Shown: positions 55,508 to 64,000 of the stretch, in pieces | How positions within the stretch are numbered: the first letter of the stretch is position 1 | Layout of the letters: the number at the start of each line of letters is the position of its first letter | From: Falsiroseomonas algicola | Lineage (GTDB): Bacteria > Pseudomonadota > Alphaproteobacteria > Acetobacterales > Acetobacteraceae | Length of the DNA: 64,000 nucleotides | Direction of reading: 5' to 3' | Assembly (NCBI RefSeq): GCF_011040385.1 | Contig: NZ_JAAIKB010000002.1 | Coordinates: 62,001-126,000 of the forward strand | Made by a program: the position numbers and the translations under genes | The notes under the pieces: model-generated | Database searches by the model: none | What the model was told of the DNA's origin: nothing | Seen by the model: the letters and a program-made list of their open reading frames with translations, nothing else

Positions 55508-57801
55508 TGGACGGCTCGCTTCCCCGCCGCGGCGCCGGCGCCGCGCTGCGCCACGACAGCGCGCTGAAGCACACCACCGGCGAGGCCCGCTTCGCCGATG
55601 ACGCTTCGGAAGCCCCCGGCACGCTGCATGCCGCGCTGGTGCTCTCCACCATCCCCCACGGCACCGTCACCGCCCTGCACCTGGACGAAGCCCGCGCGAT
55701 GGAGGGCGTCGTCGCCATCCTCGGCCCGCGCGACATCCCGGGGAAGAACGACATCGCCGCGGCCGGATCGGGCGAGCCGCTCTTCGCCGATCCGCTGGTG
55801 GAGTTTGCCGGCCAGCCCCTGGCCATGGTGCTGGCCACCACGCGCGACCAGGCGCTCCGCGCCGCCGCCGCCGTGCGGGCGGAGATCGCGCCGCTCGACC
55901 CCGTGCTGTCCATCGAGGCCGGGCTGGAACGACAGCAATACGTCGTCGCGCCGCAGACCATGCGCCGAGGCGATGTTGCCGCCGCGCTGGCCGCCGCGCC
56001 GCGCCGGATGGAGGCGGAGTTCCGCGCCGGCGGGCAGGAGCATTTCTACCTCGAGGGCCAGATCGCGGTCGCGACGCCCGGCGAGGATGGCGACATCGCG
56101 GTGGTCTCCTCCACCCAGCACCCGTCGGAGGGCCAGCATGTCGTCGCCCGCGTGCTGGGCTGCGACTACAACCGCGTCACCGTCACCTGCCGGCGCATGG
56201 GCGGCGGCTTCGGCGGCAAGGAGAGCAATGCGAGCTGGGTCGCGGCCGCCGCGGCACTCGGCGCGCGCGCCACCGGCCGGCCCGTGAAGCTCCGCCTGGC
56301 GCGGCGCGCGGACATGATCGCGACGGGCAAGCGCCATCCCTTCCTCTATCGCTGGACCGCGGGCTTCGACGGGTCGGGTCGCATCACCGCGCTGCGCGCG
56401 CTGCTGGCCGCCGATGGGGGCTGGAGCCTCGACATGTCGGGCGGCGTGGTGTTCCGCGCCATCACCCATGCCGTGAATTGCTGCGACGTTCCTGATGTGG
56501 AGATCACGGGCTGCGCGGTGAAGACCAACACCGTCTCCCACACCGCCTTCCGCGGCTTCGGCGGCCCGCAGGGCGCGCTGCTGATGGAGGATGTGGTGCA
56601 CCGCGTGGCGGCCGCCTGCGGCCTGCCGCCCGACGTGGTCCGCGCGCGCAACTTCCTCGGCAGCGGCGGCAACAGCGACGAACTGCCCTATGGCCAGAAG
56701 GTGGAGGGCGACCTGATTGCCCGCGTCTGGGCGGAGGCGAAGCGCGACAGCGAATGGGATCGCCGGCGCGGCGAGATCGCCGCCTTCAACGCCCGCCACC
56801 CGACGCTCCGCCGCGGCCTCGGCAGCATGGTGCTGAGCTTCGGCATCTCCTTCGGCATCATGCACCTCAACCAGGCCGGCGCGCTGGTGCATGTCTATAC
56901 CGACGGCTCCATCCGCCTGAACCATGGCGGGACGGAGATGGGGCAGGGGCTCTTCATCAAGATCGCCCAGGTCGTCAGCGACGTCTTCGGCACGGATCTG
57001 GAGCGCGTTGCCATCACTGCGACCTCCACGGCGGAGGTGCCGAACACCGCGCCGACCGCCGCCAGCACCGGCAGCGACCTGAATGGCTGGGCCGCGCACA
57101 ATGCCGCCATGACCATCCGCGACCGCATGGCCGATGTCGCCGCCACGCGCTGGGGCATCGCGCCCGCCGATGTGGTCTTCGCGGACAACCGCGTCTGGGC
57201 GGAACGCGCGGGGTCCAACCGCTTCCTCGAATTCGGCGAACTCGCGAAACTCTGCTTCCTGGAACGGGTCTCGCTGTCCTCGACCGGCTACTACCGCACG
57301 CCCGACATCCACTGGGATCCGAAGGCGATGCGGGGCAACCCGTTCTTCTACTTCTCCTACGGCGCCGCCGTGTCGGAGGTGGTGGTGGACACGCTGACGG
57401 GCGAGCATCGCTGCCTGCGGACCGACATCGTCCAGGATTGCGGCCGCAGCCTGAACCCCGCCGTCGATCGCGGCCAGATCGAGGGCGCCTTCGTCCAGGG
57501 CATGGGATGGCTGACCTGCGAGGAGCTGTGGTGGGACCAGGGCGGGCGGCTGCGCACCGTGGGCCCCTCCACCTACAAGATCCCGGGCTCCCGCGACGTG
57601 CCCCCCGCCTTCTCCGTCCGCCTGCTGGAAGGCGCGCCGGCGCGGAGCGAGACCATCTTCCGCTCCAAGGCGGTGGGGGAGCCACCGCTGCTGCTGGCCA
57701 TCAGCGTCGCCAACGCCATCAAGGACGCGATCGGGGTGGAGGGCCTCGATTTGCCCGCGACGCCGGAGCGTGTGTTGATGGCGATCCGCGCGAAGGGGTA
57801 G
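55507..57801 (+). CDS. xdhB: Xanthine dehydrogenase, molybdopterin subunit
   Basis: A 764-residue molybdenum subunit. SALKHTTGEARFADD opens the fold, followed by QEHFYLEGQIAVA, RRMGGGFGGKE (molybdopterin site), TAFRGFGGPQG (substrate Arg region) and the catalytic Glu725 in SKAVGEPPLL. The length matches family members. Translation is coupled to xdhA. It hydroxylates purines; related aldehyde oxidases are excluded by the GEARFADD and RGFGGPQ types. Confidence 0.93.
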   Translation: MDGSLPRRGAGAALRHDSALKHTTGEARFADDASEAPGTLHAALVLSTIPHGTVTALHLDEARAMEGVVAILGPRDIPGKNDIAAAGSGEPLFADPLVEFAGQPLAMVLATTRDQALRAAAAVRAEIAPLDPVLSIEAGLERQQYVVAPQTMRRGDVAAALAAAPRRMEAEFRAGGQEHFYLEGQIAVATPGEDGDIAVVSSTQHPSEGQHVVARVLGCDYNRVTVTCRRMGGGFGGKESNASWVAAAAALGARATGRPVKLRLARRADMIATGKRHPFLYRWTAGFDGSGRITALRALLAADGGWSLDMSGGVVFRAITHAVNCCDVPDVEITGCAVKTNTVSHTAFRGFGGPQGALLMEDVVHRVAAACGLPPDVVRARNFLGSGGNSDELPYGQKVEGDLIARVWAEAKRDSEWDRRRGEIAAFNARHPTLRRGLGSMVLSFGISFGIMHLNQAGALVHVYTDGSIRLNHGGTEMGQGLFIKIAQVVSDVFGTDLERVAITATSTAEVPNTAPTAASTGSDLNGWAAHNAAMTIRDRMADVAATRWGIAPADVVFADNRVWAERAGSNRFLEFGELAKLCFLERVSLSSTGYYRTPDIHWDPKAMRGNPFFYFSYGAAVSEVVVDTLTGEHRCLRTDIVQDCGRSLNPAVDRGQIEGAFVQGMGWLTCEELWWDQGGRLRTVGPSTYKIPGSRDVPPAFSVRLLEGAPARSETIFRSKAVGEPPLLLAISVANAIKDAIGVEGLDLPATPERVLMAIRAKG

Positions 57802-57819
57802 CGCGCACCACCACGGAGA

Positions 57820-57855
57820 GGCTTATGCTCCCCGGCCGAGCGCGGGGAGCAAGCC
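57820..57855 (+). promoter_or_regulatory. Leader hairpin hiding the ribosome binding site of the MBL gene
   Basis: Arms GGCTT-at-GCTCCCC and GGGGAGC-AAGCC pair over 12 bp (2-base bulge, 10-base loop). The second arm contains the GGGGAG ribosome binding site and ends at the ATG at 57856, so the folded RNA would block translation. Confidence 0.65.
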
Positions 57856-58776
57856 ATGGCCGACAACACGGCAACCGCCATCCGTCCCTTCTTCGACGGG
57901 GCTACGAACACCGTCACCTACCTGGTCTGGGACCCTGCCACCAGGCGTGGCGCCGTGGTGGACCCGGTCCTCGACTGGGACAACCGGAGCGGGGAGGCCG
58001 ATACCGCCTCCGCCGCCGCCGTGCTGGCGGCCGCCGAGGCCGAGGGCATCACCATCGACTGGGTGCTGGAGACGCATGTCCATGCGGACCACCTGACCGC
58101 CGCCCCCTGGATCAAGGCCCGCACCGGCGCGCGGATCGGCATCGGGGAGGGGGTGAAGCAGGTGCAGACCATCTTCCGCCCCGTCTTCGCGCTGCAGGAT
58201 GTGCTGCCGGAGGGCGGCGATTTCGACCACCTCTTCGCCGATGGCGAAACCTTCGCGCTGGGGACGTTGCAGGTGGAGGTGCTGCATGTGCCGGGCCACA
58301 CGCCGGCCTGCGTCGCCTACAAGATCGGCGCGGCGCCGGAGGCCCGGTCCAACCAGCCCGCCGATGTCTTCGTGGGCGACACGCTCTTCATGCATGATGC
58401 CGGCACGGCGCGCGCCGACTTCCCGGGCGGCGATGCGCGCACGCTCTACCGATCGATCAAGCGGATCCTGTCCCTGCCGCCCGAAACCCGCTTGTGGATC
58501 TGCCACGACTACAAGGCGCCTGGCCGCGACGCCTTCGCCTGGCAGTCCAGCGTCGCCGCGCAGCGCGCGCAGAACCCGCATGTGAAGGACGGCATGACGG
58601 AGGAGGATTTCATCGCCTTCCGCACCGCCCGCGACGCGACCCTCGCCGCGCCCACGCTGCTTCTCCCCTCCATCCAGGTGAACATCCGTGCGGGCCGCTT
58701 CCCGGCGGCGGAGGCGAATGGCGTGCGGTACCTGAAAATCCCCGTGACGCCGAAGCGGGGCGCGAGCCTGGGGTAG
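57856..58776 (+). CDS. MBL-fold hydrolase, persulfide dioxygenase-like
   Basis: A 306-residue metallo-beta-lactamase fold protein close to ETHE1/Blh persulfide dioxygenases. Metal ligands: ETHVHADHL, HVPGHTPACVAY (His), VGDTLFMHDAGTARADFPGG (Asp) and WICHDYK (His). The GTARADFPGG segment is typical of the persulfide dioxygenase branch, which oxidises glutathione persulfide to sulfite. It follows the xanthine dehydrogenase genes after 54 bases, but its own leader hairpin suggests separate control. Glyoxalase II is the alternative, less likely because of this segment. Confidence 0.82.
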   Translation: MADNTATAIRPFFDGATNTVTYLVWDPATRRGAVVDPVLDWDNRSGEADTASAAAVLAAAEAEGITIDWVLETHVHADHLTAAPWIKARTGARIGIGEGVKQVQTIFRPVFALQDVLPEGGDFDHLFADGETFALGTLQVEVLHVPGHTPACVAYKIGAAPEARSNQPADVFVGDTLFMHDAGTARADFPGGDARTLYRSIKRILSLPPETRLWICHDYKAPGRDAFAWQSSVAAQRAQNPHVKDGMTEEDFIAFRTARDATLAAPTLLLPSIQVNIRAGRFPAAEANGVRYLKIPVTPKRGASLG

Positions 58777-58841
58777 GGCGGCTTGCCCGGCCCGCCTCGC
58801 CCCCGCATCCTCTCCGTCACACCCAGGGAGGACACCCCAGA

Positions 58842-59819
58842 ATGCGTCTCGGCATGGTCGGCCTCGGCCGCATGGGCGCCAACCTCGTTCGCCGCCTCGC
58901 CCGCGCGGGCATTTCGTCCGTCGTCTGGGACCGGGACCCCGCCGCCGTCGCGACCCTGGCGGCGGAGGGCGCGGAGCCTGCCACCGACCTCGCCGACCTC
59001 GTCCGCCGCCTCGACGCGCCCCGCGCCGTCTGGGTCATGCTGCCCGCCGGCGCCGCGACCGAGGACGCGATCGCCCAGCTTTCCACGCTGCTCTCCCCCG
59101 GCGACGTCGCCATCGATGGCGGCAACGGCATGTGGAAGGACGCCATCCGCCGCGCGGCGCTGCTGCGCGACCACGGCATCGACATGCTGGATATCGGCAC
59201 CTCCGGCGGCGTCTGGGGCCTGGCACGCGGCTACTGCCTGATGATCGGCGGGCCGGAGGCGCCCGTCCGTCGCCTAGACCCCATCTTCGCCGCCCTCGCC
59301 CCCGGCGAGGCCGCCGCATCCCCAACCCCTGGCCGCGCCCCGGATGCCGATCCGCGCCCGCCCAACGGCTATGTCCATTGCGGCCCGAACGGTGCCGGGC
59401 ACTTCACCAAGATGGTCCACAACGCCATCGAATACGGGATGATGCAGGCCATGGCAGAGGGCCTGGAACTGCTGGAACAGGCCGGCAGCGAGACCCTGCC
59501 GCCCGAACACCGCCTGGCGCTCGACGTGCCGGAGATCACGGAGGCCTGGCGCCGCGGCTCCGTTGTCGCCTCCTGGCTGCTGGACCTGACGGCGCAGGCG
59601 CTGGCCGCGGATGGGGAGCTTTCGACCTATTCCGGCCGCGTCGGCGACAGTGGGGAGGGCCGCTGGGCCGTGCAGGCCGCGATCGAATCCGCCGTGCCCG
59701 CGCCCGTCCTCTCCGCCGCGCTCTATGCCCGCTTCCGCTCGCGCCAGTCCGGTCCCTTCGCCGACCGCGCGCTCTCCGCCATGCGCAACGCCTTCGGCGG
59801 CCACCTGGAGCCGAAATGA
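58842..59819 (+). CDS. gnd: 6-Phosphogluconate dehydrogenase, decarboxylating (short type)
   Basis: Oxidises and decarboxylates 6-phosphogluconate to ribulose-5-phosphate. The 325 residues put it in the short (about 300-residue) class, which often uses NAD. Visible: LGMVGLGRMGANLVRRL (dinucleotide site), DGGNGMWKDAI, DIGTSGGVWGLARGYC, and the catalytic GHFTKMVHNAIEYGMMQ (Lys and Asn). The ATG at 58842 has AGGGAGGA upstream. Its stop overlaps the gluconokinase start (ATGA), so gluconate is phosphorylated and oxidised by one transcript. Confidence 0.94.
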   Translation: MRLGMVGLGRMGANLVRRLARAGISSVVWDRDPAAVATLAAEGAEPATDLADLVRRLDAPRAVWVMLPAGAATEDAIAQLSTLLSPGDVAIDGGNGMWKDAIRRAALLRDHGIDMLDIGTSGGVWGLARGYCLMIGGPEAPVRRLDPIFAALAPGEAAASPTPGRAPDADPRPPNGYVHCGPNGAGHFTKMVHNAIEYGMMQAMAEGLELLEQAGSETLPPEHRLALDVPEITEAWRRGSVVASWLLDLTAQALAADGELSTYSGRVGDSGEGRWAVQAAIESAVPAPVLSAALYARFRSRQSGPFADRALSAMRNAFGGHLEPK

Positions 59820-60322
59820 CGCCGCTCGTCGTCGTCATGGGCGTCTCCGGTGCGGGCAAGTCCACCATCGGCCAGGCCATCGCCACCGCGCTGGGGCTGC
59901 CCTTCGCCGATGCCGATGATTTCCACCCCGCCGCCAACATCACCAAGATGAGCCGGGGCGAGGCGCTGAACGACGACGACCGCTGGCCCTGGCTCGCCGC
60001 CATCGGCGCGCATCTGGCAGCGCATCGCGGCCGCGGCTGCGTCGTCACCTGCTCCGCGCTGAAGCGCGCCTATCGCGATGCGCTGCGCCAGGCGGCGCCC
60101 GACCTCCGCCTCGTCTTCCTGACCGGCGATCCCGCCCTCGTCGCCGCCCGCCAGGCCGCGCGCCAGAACCACTTCATGCCCGCGAGCCTCGTCGCCAGCC
60201 AGTTCGCGACGCTGGAGCCGCCGGCGCCCGAGGAAGCCGCCATCACCCTCGATGTCGGCCCCGCCCCCGCCACGCTCGCCACCGCCGCCATCAACGCCCT
60301 GCAAGAGGCTGCCCCGCCATGA
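59816..60322 (+). CDS. gntK: Gluconokinase
   Basis: Phosphorylates gluconate with ATP. A 168-residue P-loop kinase: Walker A GVSGAGKST at the N-terminus, DADDFHPAANITKMSRGEAL (substrate site), DRWPWLAAI, TCSALKRAYRDALR and QNHFMPASLVASQFATLE. Overlaps gnd and the following gene by 4 bases each (ATGA), so the three form one unit for sugar-acid use. Confidence 0.94.
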   Translation: MTPLVVVMGVSGAGKSTIGQAIATALGLPFADADDFHPAANITKMSRGEALNDDDRWPWLAAIGAHLAAHRGRGCVVTCSALKRAYRDALRQAAPDLRLVFLTGDPALVAARQAARQNHFMPASLVASQFATLEPPAPEEAAITLDVGPAPATLATAAINALQEAAPP

Positions 60323-61218
60323 ACGGCATCTACCCCATCCTCTACGCCTATTTCGGCGCCGATGGCCGGCTGGACGAGGCCGCGATGCGCAAGCAAATCC
60401 GCTGCTGCCTGGCCGGCGGCGCGCATGGCATCGCGGTGCTGGGCCTCGCGACCGAGGTCAACAAGCTCTCCCCCGCCGAGAAGCGCGACGTGGTGCGCTG
60501 GTCGGCGGAGGAGATCGCCGGCCGCGTGCCCCTCGCCGTCACGGTCGCCGAAGCCACGGCGCGGGAGGCCGCGGATTTCGTGGTGGAGGCCGCCGGCCTC
60601 GGCGCCGCCTGGTGCATCCTCCAGCCCCCACCCGTGCGCGGCCTGCCGGAAGCCGAATACATCGCCTGGTACGGGGAGGTCGCGGACCTCGTCGCCCGCC
60701 GCAGCGCCATCCCGATCGGCATCCAGAACGCCGCCGCCTATATCGGCGTGGGCCTCTCCGCCGCTGGCGTCGCGACTCTCGCCCGCAACCACGGCAACGT
60801 TACGCTCATCAAGGCGGAGGACAGCGCCGTCGATGTCCAGCGACTGATCGAGGTGACGAAGGGCGGCATCACCGTCTTCAACGGCCGCGCCGGGATGGAG
60901 CTGGTGGATTGCCTCCGCGCGGGCTGCGCGGGGCTGATCCCGGCCCCCGAATGCGCCGACATCCAGGCGGCCATCTACAACCATTTCGTCGCGGGCGACG
61001 AGGCAGCGGCGGAGCGCGAGTACCGGCGCATCCTGCCGCTGATCGCCTTCGCCATGCAGGGCGTCGCCATGTTCCTCTGCTACGGCAAGCGCGTGACGGC
61101 TTGGCGCATGGGGCTGGGCGAGGTGATCGAGCGCACGCCTTCCCTCGCCCCCACCCCCTTCGGCCTGGCCTGCGCGCGGCGCTTTGCCGATGCACTCGGC
61201 CCCTATCCCGGCGCGTGA
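60319..61218 (+). CDS. DapA/NAL-family lyase or dehydratase
   Basis: A 299-residue TIM-barrel protein of the dihydrodipicolinate synthase/N-acetylneuraminate lyase family. The Schiff-base Lys165 is in VTLIKAEDS, and the glycine loop GLATEVNKLS replaces the GTTGE of true DapA, so lysine biosynthesis is unlikely. With gnd-gntK next to it, a 2-keto-3-deoxy-sugar-acid substrate is more likely, matching the product of the IlvD/Edd dehydratase at 39.3 kb. The exact substrate cannot be told. Confidence 0.82.
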   Translation: MNGIYPILYAYFGADGRLDEAAMRKQIRCCLAGGAHGIAVLGLATEVNKLSPAEKRDVVRWSAEEIAGRVPLAVTVAEATAREAADFVVEAAGLGAAWCILQPPPVRGLPEAEYIAWYGEVADLVARRSAIPIGIQNAAAYIGVGLSAAGVATLARNHGNVTLIKAEDSAVDVQRLIEVTKGGITVFNGRAGMELVDCLRAGCAGLIPAPECADIQAAIYNHFVAGDEAAAEREYRRILPLIAFAMQGVAMFLCYGKRVTAWRMGLGEVIERTPSLAPTPFGLACARRFADALGPYPGA

Positions 61219-61301
61219 TCCCGTGGTCTGATCGCCCCGGAGGAAGCAAGCCGCCAGGGCGTCCGCCGCGGGATTGATCCCCGGGGCCGGAGGAGTTCGC
61301 C

Positions 61302-62042
61302 ATGCGTATCGCGCTGCTGACCGACATCCACGCCAACCGGGAAGCCTTCGAGGCCTGCCTCGACGACGTCGCCCGCAAGGGCGCGGACCGGATCGTCATC
61401 CTGGGCGACCTTGTGGGCTACGGCGCCGATCCTGGCTGGGTGATCGCCAAGGCGCGGGAACTGGCCGGGCAGGGCGCCATCCTCATCCGCGGCAACCATG
61501 ACGAGGCTGCCGCCCATCCCCGCGGCGGTATGAATGACGACGCGACCGCCGCCATCGCCTGGACGCGCGACGCTCTTGCGCCCGAGGATCGCGCCTTCCT
61601 CGGCGCCCTGCCGATGGAGGCGGAGGAGGAGGATCGCCTCTATGTCCATGCCGATGCCTCCGCCCCCGATCGCTGGGTGTATGTGCGGGATGCCGAGGAT
61701 GCGCGGCGCAGCCTGGAGGGCTGCACGGCGCGCCTGGTCTTCTGCGGCCATGTGCATGCGCCCGCCATCTACGGCCTGACCGCGACCGCGAAGCTGGTGC
61801 CCTTCAAGCCCGTCACTGGCGTCGCCGTGCCGCTGCTGCGGCCGCGCCGCTGGCAGGTGGTCTGCGGCGCCGTCGGCCAGCCGCGGGATGGCGACCCCGC
61901 CGCAGCCTGGCATCTCTTCGACGTCGCCACCAGCGAGGTCACGCTGCACCGCGTGCCCTATGACGTGCTGGCCGCCAGCGAGAAGGTCCGCCAGGCCGGC
62001 CTGCCCGAAAGCCTCGCGACCCGCCTGCTGCGGGGCCGCTGA
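61302..62042 (+). CDS. Metallophosphoesterase
   Basis: A 246-residue calcineurin-like phosphoesterase with the complete motif set: DIHANREAF, LGDLVGYGADP, RGNHDEAA, a central His and the final FCGHVHAP. The GDLVGYG form and the size resemble YfcE/ApaH-like phosphodiesterases and PP1-type small phosphatases. One base separates it from the kinase gene that follows, so the two probably act as a phosphatase-kinase pair. GGAGGAG precedes the ATG. Confidence 0.88.
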   Translation: MRIALLTDIHANREAFEACLDDVARKGADRIVILGDLVGYGADPGWVIAKARELAGQGAILIRGNHDEAAAHPRGGMNDDATAAIAWTRDALAPEDRAFLGALPMEAEEEDRLYVHADASAPDRWVYVRDAEDARRSLEGCTARLVFCGHVHAPAIYGLTATAKLVPFKPVTGVAVPLLRPRRWQVVCGAVGQPRDGDPAAAWHLFDVATSEVTLHRVPYDVLAASEKVRQAGLPESLATRLLRGR

Positions 62043-62043
62043 G

Positions 62044-63429
62044 GTGGTCCGGCTGCAGGAGGGCGAGGTCCTCGATGGCTTCGCCATCGGGCGGCTGCTG
62101 CATGTCGGCGGCATGGCGGCGCTCTGGCAGGTGACGCATCCCGACCATGGCGAGGCCCTGCTGATGAAGGTGCCCCGCCTGGCGGAGGGCGAGGACCCCG
62201 CGGCGATCGTCAGCTTCGAGATGGAGCAGATGATCCTGCCGCGCCTGACGGGCCCGCATGTGCCGCGCTTCGTGGCCAGCGGCGGCTTCGACCGGCAGCC
62301 CTATCTGGTGATGGAACGCATCCCCGGCCGCAGCCTGCTGCCGCTGATCGACGCCTTGCCGCTGCCCATCGATGACGTCGCCAGTATCGGCGCGAAGGTG
62401 GCGGAGGCGCTGGACGCGCTGCACCGGCAGCATGTCGTGCACCTCGACGTGAAACCCTCCAACATCCTGATGCGCGAGACGGGGGAGGCGGTGCTGGTCG
62501 ATTTCGGCCTCTCCCGCCACGCGCAACTGCCGGACCTGATGGAGGAGGAGTTCCGCCTGCCCTATGGCACCGCGCCCTACATGGCGCCGGAACAGGTGAT
62601 GGGCGTGCGGTCCGACCCGCGCAGCGACCTGTTTGCGCTGGGGGCCATGCTGTATTTCCTGGTCACAGGCACGCGGCCCTTCGGCGATCCGCAGCGGCTG
62701 AAGGGGTTGCAGCGGCGCCTGTGGTGGGACCCGCCGCCGCCCCGCGCGCGCCGCGCCGAATGCCCGGACTGGCTGCAGGAAATCATCCTGCGCTGCCTGG
62801 AGGTGCGCCCGGAGCGACGACACCCGACGGCCGCGCAACTCGCCTTCGACCTGCGGCATCCCGACCAGGTGGCGCTGACCGCGCGCGCCGCGAAGCAGCG
62901 CCGGGATGGCTGGGCCACCACGCTGCGCCGCCGCTTCCACCCCGACCACCGCGTGCGCTTCGACCGCGTGGCGGAGGCGACGGTGGAGGATGCGCCGATC
63001 CTGGCCGTCGCGGTCGATGTGACGGAGCAGGACGACGCGCTGGCCACGACGCTGCGGGCGACGGTGGGGCGGTTGCTGGCGACCATGCCGGGCGCGCGCC
63101 TCGCCTGCCTCAACGTGCTGCGGCAGAACCGCATCGCGCTGGACACGACGCTGGATGATTTCGGCCGCAACAAGCATGTGCAGCGTCTGGTGGAGTTGAA
63201 GCACTGGGCCGCGCCGCTCGGCCTGCCGGAAGGGAGGATCACCTTCCACGTGCTGGAGGCCGTGAACCCCGCCAATGCCCTGCTGGACTATGTCCGCATG
63301 AACGGCGTGGACCACCTGGTGATGGGCGCGCGCGCGGCATCGCTGAAGCGTAAGGTGATGGGCAGCGTCAGCGCCGAACTCGCGGCGGAAGCGCCCTGCA
63401 GCGTGACGGTGGTGCGGGCGCGGGGCTAG
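62044..63429 (+). CDS. Serine/threonine protein kinase fused to universal stress domain
   Basis: A 461-residue fusion. Residues about 10-280 are a Hanks-type kinase: loop LLHVGGMAALWQV, Lys42 (LLMKVPR), catalytic Asp135 in VVHLDVKPSN (HLD replaces HRD), Asp153 in VDFGLSRH, and YMAPEQVMGVRSDPRSDLFALG. Residues about 310-461 are a UspA-type domain (ILAVAVDVTEQDD, VDHLVMGARAA, MGSVSAELAAEAPCSVTVV). No membrane helix. The start is a GTG at 62044 directly after the phosphoesterase stop; there is no good ribosome binding site, so re-initiation is likely. Its 3' end overlaps the convergent peptidase gene by 4 bases. Confidence 0.88.
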   Translation: MVRLQEGEVLDGFAIGRLLHVGGMAALWQVTHPDHGEALLMKVPRLAEGEDPAAIVSFEMEQMILPRLTGPHVPRFVASGGFDRQPYLVMERIPGRSLLPLIDALPLPIDDVASIGAKVAEALDALHRQHVVHLDVKPSNILMRETGEAVLVDFGLSRHAQLPDLMEEEFRLPYGTAPYMAPEQVMGVRSDPRSDLFALGAMLYFLVTGTRPFGDPQRLKGLQRRLWWDPPPPRARRAECPDWLQEIILRCLEVRPERRHPTAAQLAFDLRHPDQVALTARAAKQRRDGWATTLRRRFHPDHRVRFDRVAEATVEDAPILAVAVDVTEQDDALATTLRATVGRLLATMPGARLACLNVLRQNRIALDTTLDDFGRNKHVQRLVELKHWAAPLGLPEGRITFHVLEAVNPANALLDYVRMNGVDHLVMGARAASLKRKVMGSVSAELAAEAPCSVTVVRARG

Positions 63430-64000
63430 CCCCGCGCGCCGTACCGCCGCACCAGCGCCACCCAGGCCGCGAAGCCCTCCGGCATCGCGCTTTCCCGCCA
63501 ATTCTCGTCCGGCGCGTGGAAATCCTCATCCGCCGTGGCGAAGGAGAACATGACGGTGTGGATGCCGAGCACCCGGCTGACGATATCCGTCAGCGGCAGG
63601 GTCGCGCCCATTCGCACGCGGAGCGGCTTGCGCCCCGTCGTCGCCTCCAGCGCCGCTTCCGCCGCCAGCAGCAGCGGATGGTCACCCGCCACGGCGGTGG
63701 CGATCGATCCGTCCCGCGCCGCCTTCACCGTCAGCGTGGCGCCGGGCGTGCAGTGGCGGCGCAGATGCGCCTCCACCGCCGCCGCGACACGCTTCGGCTG
63801 CTGCCCCGGCACGATGCGCATGGAGAGTTTCGCGTGTGCCTCGGCCGGGATCACCGTCTTGCCGCCCGCGCCCGTGTAGCCACCCCATAGGCCGTTCACG
63901 TCGAGTGTCGGCTTCAGCCAGAGCCTCTCAAGAAAACCAGCGACATCCCGCCCGCTCGGCGCGATGCCGATCGAGGCGTCGTGCGCCGCCACGTCGTAGG
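63426..64000 (-). CDS. M20-family dipeptidase, C-terminal part
   Basis: The gene enters from the right edge; about 191 C-terminal residues are visible. They cover the dimerisation lid (AKLSMRIVPGQQPKRVAAAVEAHL) and the return to the catalytic domain with the metal-ligand region GATLPLTDIVSRVLG and the final ATADEDFHAPDENW, where the last His is a zinc ligand. This matches the M20 CNDP/PepV-like dipeptidases. The N-terminal half, with the other zinc ligands, lies outside the window. Confidence 0.85.
   Translation of the reverse strand, partial: YDVAAHDASIGIAPSGRDVAGFLERLWLKPTLDVNGLWGGYTGAGGKTVIPAEAHAKLSMRIVPGQQPKRVAAAVEAHLRRHCTPGATLTVKAARDGSIATAVAGDHPLLLAAEAALEATTGRKPLRVRMGATLPLTDIVSRVLGIHTVMFSFATADEDFHAPDENWRESAMPEGFAAWVALVRRYGARG

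Noticed and set aside
57856-58776. Glyoxalase II assignment
   Set aside because: The GTARADFPGG segment and overall pattern fit the persulfide dioxygenase branch better.
60319-61218. dapA (lysine biosynthesis) assignment
   Set aside because: The catalytic glycine loop differs from true DapA and the neighbours are gluconate genes.

Overview
The window is about 64 kb of very GC-rich DNA (near 70% by eye) with dense, often overlapping genes. Gene families and style point to an alphaproteobacterium of the Acetobacteraceae, something like Roseomonas. The pointers are RTX proteins, FAD and GT families, a TreS-maltokinase fusion, a gnd-gntK pair, an EcfG-type promoter and GC-rich intergenic palindromes. 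The genus is an inference. No rRNA, tRNA, CRISPR array, transposase or phage gene was recognised.

Layout. 1-6.8 kb: end of a membrane protein gene, an EEP-family hydrolase, a VWA-DnaJ pair, galU, a phosphomannomutase/phosphoglucomutase, a small cyclotransferase, a single-domain response regulator and an orphan cache sensor. 7.2-8.2 kb: an RTX protein with a double-glycine leader-like N-terminus. 8.4-15.5 kb: hemN, a PAS histidine kinase, a TPR-glycosyltransferase and a MarR-GNAT fusion. 15.6-20.1 kb: the ugpBAEC glycerol-3-phosphate importer behind a strong Pho box. 20.1-39.1 kb (minus strand): an FAD monooxygenase, a type I secretion operon with two different ABC half-transporters, several glycosyltransferases, a small RTX protein, a giant WbsX-type protein and rmlCDA (rmlB absent). 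39.3-45.4 kb: an IlvD/Edd dehydratase, a GH8 endoglucanase, two proteins sharing a degenerate kinase-like module and an OmpR-type regulator. 45.7-54.1 kb: TreS-maltokinase and two tandem SGNH-esterase-like RTX exoproteins. 54.1-64 kb: xanthine dehydrogenase, a persulfide-dioxygenase-like MBL protein, gnd-gntK-dapA-like, a phosphoesterase plus kinase-USP pair and a partial M20 peptidase.

How it fits together. Much of the window serves the cell surface: nucleotide-sugar supply (galU, pgm/manB, rmlACD), glycosyltransferases, GH8, and a secretion apparatus with four plausible RTX cargo proteins nearby. A second theme is stress and nutrient sensing: Pho-controlled ugp, trehalose/maltokinase with a stress-sigma promoter, a kinase-USP protein and several two-component parts.

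The most unusual items are: a dispersed MITE-like element with inverted ends and a central hairpin (three copies); a second GC-palindrome family, one copy lying inside the ugp operon; the heterodimeric ABC exporter with one degenerate signature; the paired degenerate HATPase-like modules beside a regulator; the tandem SGNH-RTX paralogues, one with recent internal triplication; and a hairpin that hides the ribosome binding site of the MBL gene.
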